Positions 26,881 to 34,898 of a stretch of 64,000 nt of DNA are shown here, piece after piece. The stretch is from Rhodospirillales bacterium (GTDB lineage Bacteria > Pseudomonadota > Alphaproteobacteria > JAJFIK01), in the NCBI GenBank assembly GCA_021775005.1, contig JAJFIK010000082.1, forward strand, positions 1-64,000. Direction: 5' to 3'. A model generated the notes under the pieces. That model saw only the letters and a program-made list of their open reading frames with translations, was not told the DNA's origin and made no database searches. Numbering within the stretch: the stretch's first letter is position 1; each line of letters begins with the position of its first letter. A program made the translations under genes and the position numbers.

Positions 26881-27960
26881 CTATTCCACAGGTCCAGGAA
26901 GGCGGACGCGCTGGCCATCACGCAGCAATCCCGTGCCCGCCGCCGCAATGATGTCGCCATCATTGATGCCGCTGCCGACAAGCACAACGCTTCCCTGCGC
27001 GCCGACAACAGTGACAGGTGTCAGACGCACAACTGAAAGGTCGGGGTCAAATACAAAGACATGGCCGATGCTCGGGTCCGGCCCCGCCACAATGGCGCCA
27101 AAGGGAACAGGCATGCCTGCGCCGTCTGTTGCAAGTGAGATTGTCGCGCTTGCCGCCATGCCGGGAAGCAGCCCGGGGGGAGGCGCATTGATGCTGATCG
27201 TCACTGGAATGGTATTAGCGCCGCCCGCGTCCTGACCAACTTGCGTAATCTGGCCGCTGCAGCCGCATCCGGTGATGTTGGTCGCATCAACGCGCACGGG
27301 CATTCCTGTGTGAAGCTGACCGGACAGGCGGTCGGGGGCAGCGATAAGAATTTCCAGCGCGCCCTCGGCATTCAGCTGCGCCACGCGCATCCCCACGCTA
27401 ACCTCTTCGAACGCATCCACAAAGACGTTAGCAATGACCCCGTCATAAGGGGCGAGCATGGTTGTACGCTCCAGGCTCCGTTCCGCCTGGCCCAGTTGCG
27501 CCTCCGCCGCGCGCACATCGCTGGCGGCCGTGTCATATGCCGTGCTGTATTGCTCGATGGCGGCGGGGGAAACCCAGCCCCCTTCGAACAATTGCCGCTG
27601 GCGATCCAAGTCAGAGCGACGCTCCGCCGCCGCGGCCTGGGCTCTCTGCAACTGGGCGCGCGCTGTTTCAGCCTGCAAGCCATAGGGCTCGCTATCCAGT
27701 TGCGCGATCACCGCACCTTCGGCAACACGCTGACCTGTACTTACATTCAGTTCAGTAATGGTCCCGGCGACGGCAAACCCCAGTGACGTACTCTCCGCCG
27801 CTTGCACAAGACCTGGCAGACGACGATCAATCGCCGTCGTTGCGCCCTGAACCGTATAGGGCTCAATGGCACGGATGCGCTCTTCCGGTGCCTCGTCATT
27901 GCGGGGGCTGCAGCCACTGAGGGCGGCCACCACGCCAAGGATCAGGACAATGCGTTTCAT
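26881..27960 (-). CDS. RND efflux periplasmic adaptor lipoprotein (MFP)
   Basis: A 359-residue protein from ATG 27960 (MKRIVLILGVVAAL) with a lipobox LSGC, so it is a lipoprotein. It has the split lipoyl domain (TGQRVAEGAVIAQLDSEPYG and APYDGVIANVFVDAFEEVSVG), a coiled hairpin rich in Ala, Gln and Arg, and the beta-barrel part typical of AcrA/HlyD-type membrane fusion proteins. It forms one unit with the pump downstream. A longer frame to 28110 exists but the lipoprotein signal fixes the start. Confidence 0.93.
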   Translation of the reverse strand: MKRIVLILGVVAALSGCSPRNDEAPEERIRAIEPYTVQGATTAIDRRLPGLVQAAESTSLGFAVAGTITELNVSTGQRVAEGAVIAQLDSEPYGLQAETARAQLQRAQAAAAERRSDLDRQRQLFEGGWVSPAAIEQYSTAYDTAASDVRAAEAQLGQAERSLERTTMLAPYDGVIANVFVDAFEEVSVGMRVAQLNAEGALEILIAAPDRLSGQLHTGMPVRVDATNITGCGCSGQITQVGQDAGGANTIPVTISINAPPPGLLPGMAASATISLATDGAGMPVPFGAIVAGPDPSIGHVFVFDPDLSVVRLTPVTVVGAQGSVVLVGSGINDGDIIAAAGTGLLRDGQRVRLPGPVE

Positions 27961-28168
27961 GGCGCGGGTTCCTTGCGAATGAATCAAACCTGAACCACAC
28001 CGTAGACGGTAACGCCATTGCGTTCCACCGCGCCGTCGCGAACCCATGGTGATGGCGGTGATATTGGCAGCCGCGCACAATAACACGTCCTGCATCATCC
28101 GGCAGGGCACGCAGGGGCGGATTGGGTATACGGTTAGGTCGTTTCAGCTCCATTTGCAGGAGGAGGCG
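27961..28168. other. Intergenic stretch between adaptor gene and small membrane gene
   Basis: About 208 bp with no clear gene. On the minus strand a short run reads WVRDGAVERNGVTVYGVVQV before a TGA at about 27989, which is protein-like but has no good start, so a decayed gene end is possible. The promoter of the adaptor-pump pair is expected here. No operator dyad was recognised. Confidence 0.3.
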
Positions 28169-28408
28169 CTAAGCTTTTGCGCGCCACCAGCGTCTGACTG
28201 CGATCACGGCCCACAGCCCCTCAGCAATCAGGAACGGGTAAGACTGAATGAGAAAAGCGTAAACTGCAGCCAATGCGCAGCCAATTGCAAAGACCGCAAT
28301 ATAGATGCGGGCACGTTGCTCAAGCGCATAACTACCAACCATTATGGTGATGGCGACAAGGCCCAGAATTTCAACCGCTGGCACGGCGAGCCATACCCTT
28401 CTCAACAC
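28169..28408 (-). CDS. Small membrane protein in MerR operon
   Basis: A 79-residue protein with three hydrophobic segments (VWLAVPAVEILGLVAITIMVG, IYIAVFAIGCALAAVYAFLI, YPFLIAEGLWAVIAVRRWW). It overlaps the end of the MerR-type gene by 38 nt; an internal GTG at 28384 would shorten the overlap to 14 nt. Family not recognised with confidence; the size and helix pattern resemble small CBU_0592-like or YgaP-type membrane proteins, but this is only a likeness. Last gene of the four-gene minus-strand unit starting at 29378. Confidence 0.65.
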   Translation of the reverse strand: MLRRVWLAVPAVEILGLVAITIMVGSYALEQRARIYIAVFAIGCALAAVYAFLIQSYPFLIAEGLWAVIAVRRWWRAKA

Positions 28409-28760
28409 ATTCCGTCAGCGTTGGGCAACTGCAGGACAAGATTTCTGACAGGATATTATCCATCTGTCTGAGTTCCTTTATCTGGTTGCGAATGGTGTCT
28501 CGTTTAGTAGTTGCTTGTAACCTCCAAGTCCCTTTTACACTTGGATCCTCTGCGTAAGCATCCAGCAGAGATTTTGTCTCCGCGATGGTGAACCCTGCAG
28601 CTTGCGCGAGGCGAACGAACTCAAGCGCAAACAGGGCACGGTCATCGAATTCGCGGCGACCGGAGACGCGCCGTTGTTGATCAATCAGACCGACTTTCTC
28701 ATAATAGCGGATGGTCGAGGCCGGCAGGCCAAGCTTGACTGAGACATCGCCAATCTTCAT
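28371..28760 (-). CDS. MerR-family metal- or redox-responsive regulator
   Basis: A 129-residue protein with the MerR N-terminal domain (MKIGDVSVKLGLPASTIRYYEKVGLIDQQRR), a dimer helix and a C-terminal cysteine group C110-x-C112-x5-C118 (CSCPTLTEC). The pattern equals the last three cysteines of SoxR (C-x2-C-x-C-x5-C) without the first, and also differs from Hg-type MerR and from CueR. It probably binds a soft metal ion or a modified cluster. Its start overlaps the upstream small membrane gene by 4 nt, and a MerR-type operator lies in front of the operon at 29410-29440. Confidence 0.82.
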   Translation of the reverse strand: MKIGDVSVKLGLPASTIRYYEKVGLIDQQRRVSGRREFDDRALFALEFVRLAQAAGFTIAETKSLLDAYAEDPSVKGTWRLQATTKRDTIRNQIKELRQMDNILSEILSCSCPTLTECVEKGMARRASG

Positions 28761-29077
28761 GTCGCACTCTCTTTCCGGCGCTTCAGTGTTCGTTTTACAA
28801 GCAGAAATAAAAGCAAGCCTGCGCCAATGACAAACAAAATGATCGCAATCAGTTCGACAATTTCTGGCGGGCGAAATGCCATCGCGCCTGCACTTAACCC
28901 ACCCAGACCGACAACCGCCAAAATAATTGGCAACTCACAAGCAACAAGCGCGAGTATACCAATGGTGATGCCGGTCACGCCGCGGCGTTTCAGTTTCCTG
29001 TCTGATGCGAGCTCAGTTTGCGTTCTGGATATCTGTCCCGGCCTCCTCACCCTCAATGTGCCTGACGAACATATCAA
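28757..29077 (-). CDS. Small two-helix membrane protein, MerF/MerT-like in size and context
   Basis: Up to 106 residues; the conserved-looking part starts near residue 33 and has two helices (VTGITIGILALVACELPIIL and IVELIAIILFVIGAGLLLFL) joined by GLGGLSAGAMAFRPPE, then a basic tail. This resembles small mercuric-type transporters in build, with a single Cys in helix 1 instead of a vicinal pair. Start uncertain: ATG 29077 overlaps the previous gene by 65 nt; GTG 28978 is an alternative. Operon partner of the MerR-type regulator. Substrate unknown. Confidence 0.6.
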   Translation of the reverse strand: MICSSGTLRVRRPGQISRTQTELASDRKLKRRGVTGITIGILALVACELPIILAVVGLGGLSAGAMAFRPPEIVELIAIILFVIGAGLLLFLLVKRTLKRRKESAT

Positions 29078-29378
29078 TGAACTCGGTCGCCCCCACTGGC
29101 CCGGTGATGGCTAGCCCAAATACGTCATTTGAGGAGGCTGGTTTCGGGTCAAGGCGAAAAGTCAGGAAGCCGCAGCATCCCTGTTCCAGAGCAACAAATT
29201 TCTCCACATCGGCGCGCGTTTCTGCCGAATCTACAAACGACAGCGTTAAACCATTCGAGGTGCGGTGATGGTTTGAGATTTTCGGCAAGATCGTGCGCCG
29301 GGCAAGGGCGCGACGTTCGCGAAACTCAGCATCATTCAGTGTGCAGGCAATAGCTGCATCGTCGTTATTCTTGTCCAT
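29013..29378 (-). CDS. Small cytosolic protein with vicinal cysteines (LEQGCCGFLTF)
   Basis: A 121-residue protein from ATG 29378 (MDKNNDDAAIACTL), preceded by GAAGGGA. It has a first cysteine (ACTLNDAEFRERRA), an LPKIS...GLTLSFVDSAETRADVEKFVALEQ middle part and the vicinal pair CCGFLTF. Proteins with this outline often accompany MerR and mer-type genes in bacteria, which suggests a thiol-based metal-binding role; no enzymatic activity is known to me. First gene of the unit, directly behind the MerR-type promoter. Confidence 0.7.
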   Translation of the reverse strand: MDKNNDDAAIACTLNDAEFRERRALARRTILPKISNHHRTSNGLTLSFVDSAETRADVEKFVALEQGCCGFLTFRLDPKPASSNDVFGLAITGPVGATEFIDMFVRHIEGEEAGTDIQNAN

Positions 29379-29409
29379 AACAATCCCTTCGTTGAAACTT
29401 AGGATCATC

Positions 29410-29440
29410 TCGGTAGCACTTAAAGTCTGGTTTAAGTCAA
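29410..29440 (-). promoter_or_regulatory. MerR-type promoter with dyad operator
   Basis: On the minus strand a -35 element TTGACT (29440-29435) is followed by a 19-bp spacer and a weak -10 (TACCGA, 29415-29410). The spacer carries the perfect dyad CTTAAA-N6-TTTAAG (29419-29436). An overlong 19-20 bp spacer with a centred dyad is the hallmark of promoters twisted open by MerR-family activators. It would drive the four-gene unit 29378-28169, whose third gene is the MerR-type regulator. Confidence 0.7.
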
Positions 29441-29482
29441 GTTCATTTTGACGGAGGTGATATTCTGGAGTTTCGCGGAGAA

Positions 29483-29529
29483 AATGGTGAGCCCAGCAGG
29501 GCTCGAACCTGCGACCCGCTGATTGAGAG
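29483..29529 (-). repeat. tRNA-Lys 3'-half remnant, insertion junction (attR-like)
   Basis: Bases 29483-29524 are identical over 42 bp to 34101-34142, the 3' half of the intact tRNA-Lys gene including the CCA end. Identity stops inside the anticodon loop, where the loop reads CTCTCAA instead of CTCTTAA. The 5' half of the tRNA is missing and replaced by the arm at 29530-29622. This is what a tyrosine recombinase crossover in the anticodon loop leaves behind. Confidence 0.85.
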
Positions 29530-29622
29530 GCGGGTCATATGCCAATAAAATCAATAGCGTTAGACACTTCCAGTGTCCATTTCGTGCGTTAAGATGCAGG
29601 GAGATGCGCGAAAGTGTTTAAC
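29530..29622. repeat. Arm repeat B next to tRNA-Lys remnant
   Basis: Direct relative of the arm at 23714-23806 (about 78% identity, same order of conserved words). It contains GTTAGACACTTC at 29559-29570 and the inverted relative GTTAAACACTTT at its right end, a pair of inverted ~12-bp boxes ~40 bp apart. The right end overlaps the stop codon of the next gene (29618). Likely the internal arm of an integrative element in attR. Confidence 0.65.
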
Positions 29623-29956
29623 GCCGCGCAACCACAATCGCAGCTAATCCTACCGCAGACACCGTAAGCTCAAGAGCGAGCGCGAACTCGACTGGTCCCA
29701 TTTCCCTGAATGAGCCCGATGGCTCAAGATGGTGGCTGAGCGTTGTCCACGATAACATTGCCGCCGCGCCCCAACCCGCACCCAAAGTTGCGGTCTGTTG
29801 GCGCAGGAGCACAAGTCGCGCTCCCAAGACCAATAGCGTAGCAACAACATATTCTGGAACCACAAACGGCCACCAAAGTTGTTCGTCTAAATGGAACTTG
29901 ACCCCAGCCATCGCCATCGCGGTTGGGATTGCGAGCATCGCGCTGATCTTCAACAT
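29618..29956 (-). CDS. Small four-helix membrane protein
   Basis: A 112-residue protein from ATG 29956 (MLKISAMLAIPTAMAMAGVKF) with about four hydrophobic segments and the stretch HLDEQLWWPFVVPEYVVATLLVLGARLV. The sequence LSHHLEPSGSFREMG lies in a loop. Family not recognised. Its start lies 11 nt after the stop of the sterol-desaturase-type gene, so it is the last gene of the cassette operon. An upstream ATG at 30016 would overlap that gene. Confidence 0.7.
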   Translation of the reverse strand: MLKISAMLAIPTAMAMAGVKFHLDEQLWWPFVVPEYVVATLLVLGARLVLLRQQTATLGAGWGAAAMLSWTTLSHHLEPSGSFREMGPVEFALALELTVSAVGLAAIVVARR

Positions 29957-29967
29957 GCTGGTCTTTC

Positions 29968-30873
29968 CTACTTGCTGACGCGTTTGCGTCGTATACGCCA
30001 AACCAGAAGCGGCCAAACGAAAGGCGCGAGAAGCTGGCCAATCACGTTGCGCGGGATGGGGTCTTCCTCTATTCCGACATGGTCGTAGGGATGACTGACG
30101 GGGTCGCGGAATGTGCCAAACATATGGTCGGGGATCATCGTGAAGGATGAGAGATTTGATCGGCCAAGGTCGTGATCCTTGGCGTGATGCAAGCGGTGTA
30201 CCTGAGGCGTCGCCATGAGGTAGTGCAAGAAGCGCGGGACCAGCATATCCACATTGGAGTGATTGAGGTTGCCAAGAAAATTCTGAGACGCCGCAAACCA
30301 GAATAGCACAATCGCTGGAGCGCCCAAAATGATAAGCGGCACACTAATCACCGCAAAGCGAACAGACGCCTCAAGGAAATGCAGACGTCCCGCCTTGGCA
30401 AAGTGGAGGCGATCTGGGTTGTGATGGAGCGCGTGGATCGGCCAAAAACCAAACAGATTATGATACGCCCAGTGCTTCGCCCAATCAAAGAAGTCGGCCA
30501 ATAGGATCGCCAGAACCACCTGCGTCCAAAGAGGCCAAGCCGCAGGCCAAAGACCGCCTTCCCACACAGTGGCGAGACCAGCAGCACCGGTAGCAGCGAG
30601 GCTTGTCAGCAAAATCTCACCCAACCGCGGCCCCACGGTACTCAGCGCCGCGCCATGAATTAGATCGTTGACCACCTGGCCGTCGGTCCACCAGGCCCAG
30701 TCGCGGCGATAGGGGAGCACACGCTCCAACCCCGCGATAATGACGAGGCTGACGATTGTCAGTACAAACAAGGCAACCCCCGGATGCCAGTCCAAACAAA
30801 TAAGGCGGTGGTAGGCATAGAACGATCCGATCAGCAAAACCGGGAATAAAAGCCCCTTGAGGAACGTTGTCAT
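29968..30873 (-). CDS. Fatty acid hydroxylase / sterol desaturase superfamily protein
   Basis: A 301-residue membrane protein with four to five helices and the diiron histidine boxes HWAYH, HALHHNPD and HRLHHAKDHD in the usual order and spacing for the superfamily. Members hydroxylate or desaturate lipids or carotenoids with oxygen. The C terminus VWRIRRKRVSK is basic. It sits in a cassette with a methyltransferase and an MFS carrier, so a lipid-like substrate is a reasonable inference; the real one is not known. Confidence 0.9.
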   Translation of the reverse strand: MTTFLKGLLFPVLLIGSFYAYHRLICLDWHPGVALFVLTIVSLVIIAGLERVLPYRRDWAWWTDGQVVNDLIHGAALSTVGPRLGEILLTSLAATGAAGLATVWEGGLWPAAWPLWTQVVLAILLADFFDWAKHWAYHNLFGFWPIHALHHNPDRLHFAKAGRLHFLEASVRFAVISVPLIILGAPAIVLFWFAASQNFLGNLNHSNVDMLVPRFLHYLMATPQVHRLHHAKDHDLGRSNLSSFTMIPDHMFGTFRDPVSHPYDHVGIEEDPIPRNVIGQLLAPFVWPLLVWRIRRKRVSK

Positions 30874-30888
30874 GGCATTGACCTCCAG

Positions 30889-32238
30889 TCAGCTAAGCGG
30901 ACGCGTTTGGGCCGCGCTTCGCGGCGGCGCGTCCAGATCGGGTGAAACATCGTCGAGATCGCGATTGGCGGTTTCGGGAATGGCGCGGGCGATCACCACA
31001 AAGGCAAACGGGATACTCAGCGCAAGTGCGGTTATGGCGATCTCGTGGCTGCCCGTCGCGGTAAACAGAATACCCTCGCTCAGGGTGCCTGCGGCGAAGC
31101 CAAGCGTTGCGGCGACATTGGTTACCGTGCCAGCAGTGGCGCGCTGGCGCGTTGGAAAAAGTTCAGCTTCGTAGGCGGTGAAGATGATACCGGCGGCGAA
31201 TTGCGAGAAGGCATAGAGGATCCAGAACGCGATCATGGCCGGGCCTGACGCGTTGAAGAACCCGGCGATACCGACAGCGGTCAGAACCAGAAAGACAGCG
31301 AGCACGGGCTTGCGCCCGAACCGGTCCGCGAGGTTTCCGCCCGCGAGATTGCCGAGGATTGCGACAGCGCCGCCAAAGATAAAGAGCACCGTAATGTCGC
31401 CGGGACGAAAGCCGTGCGTTTCAATCAGGTATTTCGATTGCAGGGCGAAAGCGCTGGCAACCCCGAAGGCGAAAATGGCCTGCGCCAGTGACAGGCGAAC
31501 AATGCGGCCTTTGTAGATACTCCCAAGGAGGGATGTCAGGGGGCTGAGGAATTTTTGCCTGATCCCGGCGGCGCGCGCCAGACCCTGGGCCTCGGCGAAG
31601 CGGTCGGTTTCGCGCACATTGCGGCGCATATAGGTGAGCAGGAAGATCCCGGCAAAACTGGCCAAATAGAGCGCGCGCCATTCACCGGGAATGACCTCGA
31701 TAAATGCAAAGGCCAGCGCCGCGACGCCGCTGCCCAGCGCTGCGAAGGCCGCGCCATAACCGAGCGCCCAGCCCCGGTTACGGCTGGCGAGGATTTCCAC
31801 GGCCATAACAACGACCAGCCCGGATTCTGTGTCCACAAAGGCGCGGGCCCAGAACTGCGCGGCGATGAATTCGGTGGGGGTTCGGGCGAAAGCGGTTGCC
31901 GCCGTGGCCAGCGAAAACCCCAGAATGGTGAAAGCAAGCAACCGCGCGCGGCCAAAACGGTCCGCCAGCAACCCAAGAAGGACGCCGGCGATGATGCCCA
32001 GCTTGGAAAGTCCGGCGAGCCCGGCAATGGCGCTTTCCGCAATCCCGATATCGGCCTGCACGTAAGGAAGCACGAGCGACATGAGCTCTGTGTCGTAGCG
32101 GCCAAGCGCGACGCTGAATCCGAGTAGAACGAGCACCGACATTTGCCCCGGCGCGAGCGGCTCGGGCGGGGCCAGGCGCAGGCGATGCAGCAGCCCTTCC
32201 GCTCGCGGGCTGTTTTCTGACGCGCCGGTGGTGGTCAA
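30889..32238 (-). CDS. MFS transporter
   Basis: A 449-residue 12-helix major facilitator protein. The motif A equivalent LLGLLADRFGRARLL lies between helices 2 and 3 and GGNLADRFGRKPVLAV in the second half, both typical of sugar-porter or aromatic-acid/H+ symporter-like groups. The N terminus has ~25 charged residues. It starts 4 nt inside the end of the methyltransferase gene (overlap) and lies 15 nt before the desaturase-type gene. Direction and substrate unknown. Confidence 0.9.
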   Translation of the reverse strand: MTTTGASENSPRAEGLLHRLRLAPPEPLAPGQMSVLVLLGFSVALGRYDTELMSLVLPYVQADIGIAESAIAGLAGLSKLGIIAGVLLGLLADRFGRARLLAFTILGFSLATAATAFARTPTEFIAAQFWARAFVDTESGLVVVMAVEILASRNRGWALGYGAAFAALGSGVAALAFAFIEVIPGEWRALYLASFAGIFLLTYMRRNVRETDRFAEAQGLARAAGIRQKFLSPLTSLLGSIYKGRIVRLSLAQAIFAFGVASAFALQSKYLIETHGFRPGDITVLFIFGGAVAILGNLAGGNLADRFGRKPVLAVFLVLTAVGIAGFFNASGPAMIAFWILYAFSQFAAGIIFTAYEAELFPTRQRATAGTVTNVAATLGFAAGTLSEGILFTATGSHEIAITALALSIPFAFVVIARAIPETANRDLDDVSPDLDAPPRSAAQTRPLS

Positions 32239-32882
32239 TGAACCGCTTCCGGCTTTTCAGCAACGGCAAAGACCAGCGGCGCAAGGCGGCCCTCGGCCTT
32301 CACGTGTTCGAGCACATGGGGCAATGTAAACCCAGCCGCCTTGATGGCGTTGAGAACGATCTGTTTCATCCGTATGCGGTAGACGCTTTTAGGGAAGTTC
32401 TCCGTGAAGCTGGTATCTTCGGCCGGCCGGAAGCAGACGAGGAATCGCCCTCCCGGTTTCGCGACGCGGTAGATTTCAGCCAAAGGCGGGGCCAGATCGT
32501 CCATGAAGTAAATCGTATGCACCGTCAGCAGCTTGTCGAAGCTGTTGTCAGGAAATGGGATCAAGGACGCGGGCGCTCTTTCCACCTTGGCTCGGCCTGC
32601 CCGAATGTGCGGCTTTAACCGGCGGGTGGCGTGGCGCACCATAACGCGGGCGGGGTCGATGCCTGCGGCAAACCCGTTCGTTGTCAGCTCGGCCGCCTTG
32701 AGCAGCGTGGCGCCGTGGCCGGTTCCGATATCGAGGAAATGGTCACCGGGCTGCAGATCAAGCAGTTCCAGCGCAAACTGGTTTTCAGGCGCTGTCTCCT
32801 CGGCCATAATCTTGGCGATCAGGCTACCAAACAGCCCCTTGGGGTGGCCGGACTGGCGGGCGATGAATTCAGGTCGTTTCAT
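32235..32882 (-). CDS. Class I SAM-dependent methyltransferase
   Basis: A 215-residue protein from ATG 32882 (MKRPEFIARQSGHPKG). It has motif I LDIGTGHGATLL, an acidic motif II in AAGIDPARVMV, and the post-motifs IPFPDNSFDKLLTVHTIYFM and EIYRVAKPGGRFLV of the UbiE/COQ5-like methyltransferase fold. The target is unknown; the small-molecule type is likely. It overlaps the MFS gene by 4 nt. Confidence 0.88.
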   Translation of the reverse strand: MKRPEFIARQSGHPKGLFGSLIAKIMAEETAPENQFALELLDLQPGDHFLDIGTGHGATLLKAAELTTNGFAAGIDPARVMVRHATRRLKPHIRAGRAKVERAPASLIPFPDNSFDKLLTVHTIYFMDDLAPPLAEIYRVAKPGGRFLVCFRPAEDTSFTENFPKSVYRIRMKQIVLNAIKAAGFTLPHVLEHVKAEGRLAPLVFAVAEKPEAVH

Positions 32883-32973
32883 ATTGCGTCTCCCATGTAG
32901 AGGCTCTGAACATGGGGAGCATGGCGGCCGAGATCGCCGCGATTTCAAAATCGCGCCTATTTTTCAAGTATCG

Positions 32974-34035
32974 CTAAGAAGAAAGTGTTGAATCTTGCTG
33001 TTTTTGCCCAGCTCTGAATTGGGAGGGCGTCAACCCAAATGTAGCTTTGAAGGCCCTGTTGAAAGGCGCTACGGACCCAAAGCCCGCACTTAGGGCCAGG
33101 GTCAAAATGGGCAGACGTGCTTTTTCGGGATCACTGAGTGCTGCTTTGATCTCGACCAGTCGGTAATGATTCACGAAAGCATTAAAGTTGCGGAAGCCAA
33201 GTCCCTGATTGATAGCTCGGCGCAATTGATACTCTGGCACTCGGATCGTTTGGGCAAGGCTGGCGAGGGTCAAGGTCTCATCACGAAAGGCGCCCGCCTC
33301 CATGGCCTCCTGGGCCTTCTTCATCAGTGCATTCTGTGGCGCTTTGGGCTGATCACCGTTAGGTCCGCGTGAAAGGGGATACAACTCCCGGCTCAATGTG
33401 GTGATCATCAGGGCAATCCCGGCCACGAGGATCAAAATTCCGGTTGTGTTAAGTAGCGTAATCCAGGCTGGCGGGGCGGCACCTGCAAGAACGAGCTCGG
33501 CTATGGCGACAAGAAGCATGTAGGCGCCTATGGAAACTACCACGTAAATCCGCAGTTTGCGCCGCCGCTCCAGCAGATCACCGCCGAAGCCAGCAATGCC
33601 CGAAAAGAGAATGTGAAGCACAAGCGCCACGCCTGCCAACTGCAGGACAACATCACTCACCTGAGTAAGTGCATGCGCTTCAATTGCGTGACCGACAAAG
33701 CGAATGGAGATAATTGCAGCAAATCCGCAAGCAACCAAGCCTTCAAGGCGGCTCAAGCGGAACACGTCGTCAAACAGCGACCGGGCAAACAGCCAAAACA
33801 AAAACGGGTTCAGTAAGCAAAGCATCACCAGCGGAACAAAAACGACGCCCGGCAGAGATCCGAACCACGGTGCTGAGCAGATCAAGTATGCGCTCGCCCC
33901 AAGACTAAACAGGGCACCCAAGGCAGCTGCGCGAACCTGCAGCGCCATGCTGGCCTGATGAGCGCAAATCAGCAGTGCGATCCCGACCCCCGCGCCGCGC
34001 AAGAGGCTATCGAACATGGCGAGTTCGTTGTCCAT
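32974..34035 (-). CDS. Membrane-embedded AraC-family regulator
   Basis: A 353-residue protein: seven hydrophobic segments in residues ~1-215 and an AraC/XylS-type DNA-binding domain at ~240-345 (ETLTLASLAQTIRVPEYQLRRAINQGLG ... GFGSVAPFNRAFKATFGLTPSQFR). This build, a 7-helix sensor fused to a HTH, suggests direct signalling from the membrane. It starts 68 bp from the 3' end of tRNA-Lys, making it the first gene of the right cassette, 91 bp before the methyltransferase gene. Confidence 0.9.
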   Translation of the reverse strand: MDNELAMFDSLLRGAGVGIALLICAHQASMALQVRAAALGALFSLGASAYLICSAPWFGSLPGVVFVPLVMLCLLNPFLFWLFARSLFDDVFRLSRLEGLVACGFAAIISIRFVGHAIEAHALTQVSDVVLQLAGVALVLHILFSGIAGFGGDLLERRRKLRIYVVVSIGAYMLLVAIAELVLAGAAPPAWITLLNTTGILILVAGIALMITTLSRELYPLSRGPNGDQPKAPQNALMKKAQEAMEAGAFRDETLTLASLAQTIRVPEYQLRRAINQGLGFRNFNAFVNHYRLVEIKAALSDPEKARLPILTLALSAGFGSVAPFNRAFKATFGLTPSQFRAGQKQQDSTLSS

Positions 34036-34102
34036 ACCACCTTCTTAGCCGTGAAGCGCTTGAAAGGAAATGGAAGTCAAAATCGGAGCCGTTAGAATTG
34101 AA

Positions 34103-34178
<76 letters not shown>

Positions 34179-34275
34179 CTCCATCTGCGCGTCGCGCAGG
34201 CTGGCGGGTATAACAGAGCCCACTACCATGGTAAAGAAGCATGGCAGGTCAATCGAAGTGCTTTTGGAGGATCAC

Positions 34276-34896
34276 ATGAATTGGGAGTTGTTTGCCGCAT
34301 TTTGCGCCGCCAGTGCGGCTTTGGCATTGATCCCTGGCCCCGCTGTTGGTGCCATCACCAGCGCAGGCCTAAGCCATGGCTTGCGTGCCGGGTTGTTGAC
34401 CGCCGCGGGGGGCATTGCCGCGATCGTGGTTCATATGGCGCTGGTGGTTGGGGCGACGGCTTCATTGTTTTTGTTTCTCGACAACTGGATGCCGCTGATC
34501 CGATGGATCGGCGTTGGCTACCTTGTTTATTTGGGCGTTGAGGCCTGGCGCAGCGCGTCCCTGCCGCCCACAAATGAGACAAAGGTGAGCGCTTCTGGGG
34601 CAGCCCTGCTTGCGCGTGGTTTCATCGTCAATGTGACCAACCCCAAGGCGTTGGGGTTCATTGCCGCCTTTTTCCCTCAGTTTATTGACGCAAGCCTGCC
34701 GCTGGGGCCGCAGATCGCTCTGCTCAGCGTCAGCTACATCCTCACTGTGGGAGTGATCGACCTAGGCTGGGCCATATTGAGCGGGCACCTTGGCCGTGCA
34801 CTAAAGTCTGAGCGCTTTATCAAATGGCGCGCCCGGGTTTCGGGCACGGCGTTGTTTGGGGCGGCCGCAGGGCTTGCCTCCGTGCGCACAGGCTAG
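34276..34896 (+). CDS. LysE/RhtB-family amino-acid exporter
   Basis: A 206-residue protein with six helices, from ATG 34276 with GGAGG 6 nt upstream. The motifs ALIPGPAVGAITSAGLSHG and the NPKALGF sequence (residues ~117-123) mark the LysE/RhtB family, which exports amino acids such as homoserine, threonine or lysine. An upstream in-frame ATG at 34171 lies in the tRNA gene and is not used. It converges with rodA, 2 nt apart from its stop. Confidence 0.9.
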   Translation: MNWELFAAFCAASAALALIPGPAVGAITSAGLSHGLRAGLLTAAGGIAAIVVHMALVVGATASLFLFLDNWMPLIRWIGVGYLVYLGVEAWRSASLPPTNETKVSASGAALLARGFIVNVTNPKALGFIAAFFPQFIDASLPLGPQIALLSVSYILTVGVIDLGWAILSGHLGRALKSERFIKWRARVSGTALFGAAAGLASVRTG

Positions 34897-34898
34897 TG

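Noticed and set aside
29483-29529. Second tRNA-Lys gene
   Set aside because: Only the 3' half exists; the 5' half and D arm are missing, so it cannot form a cloverleaf.
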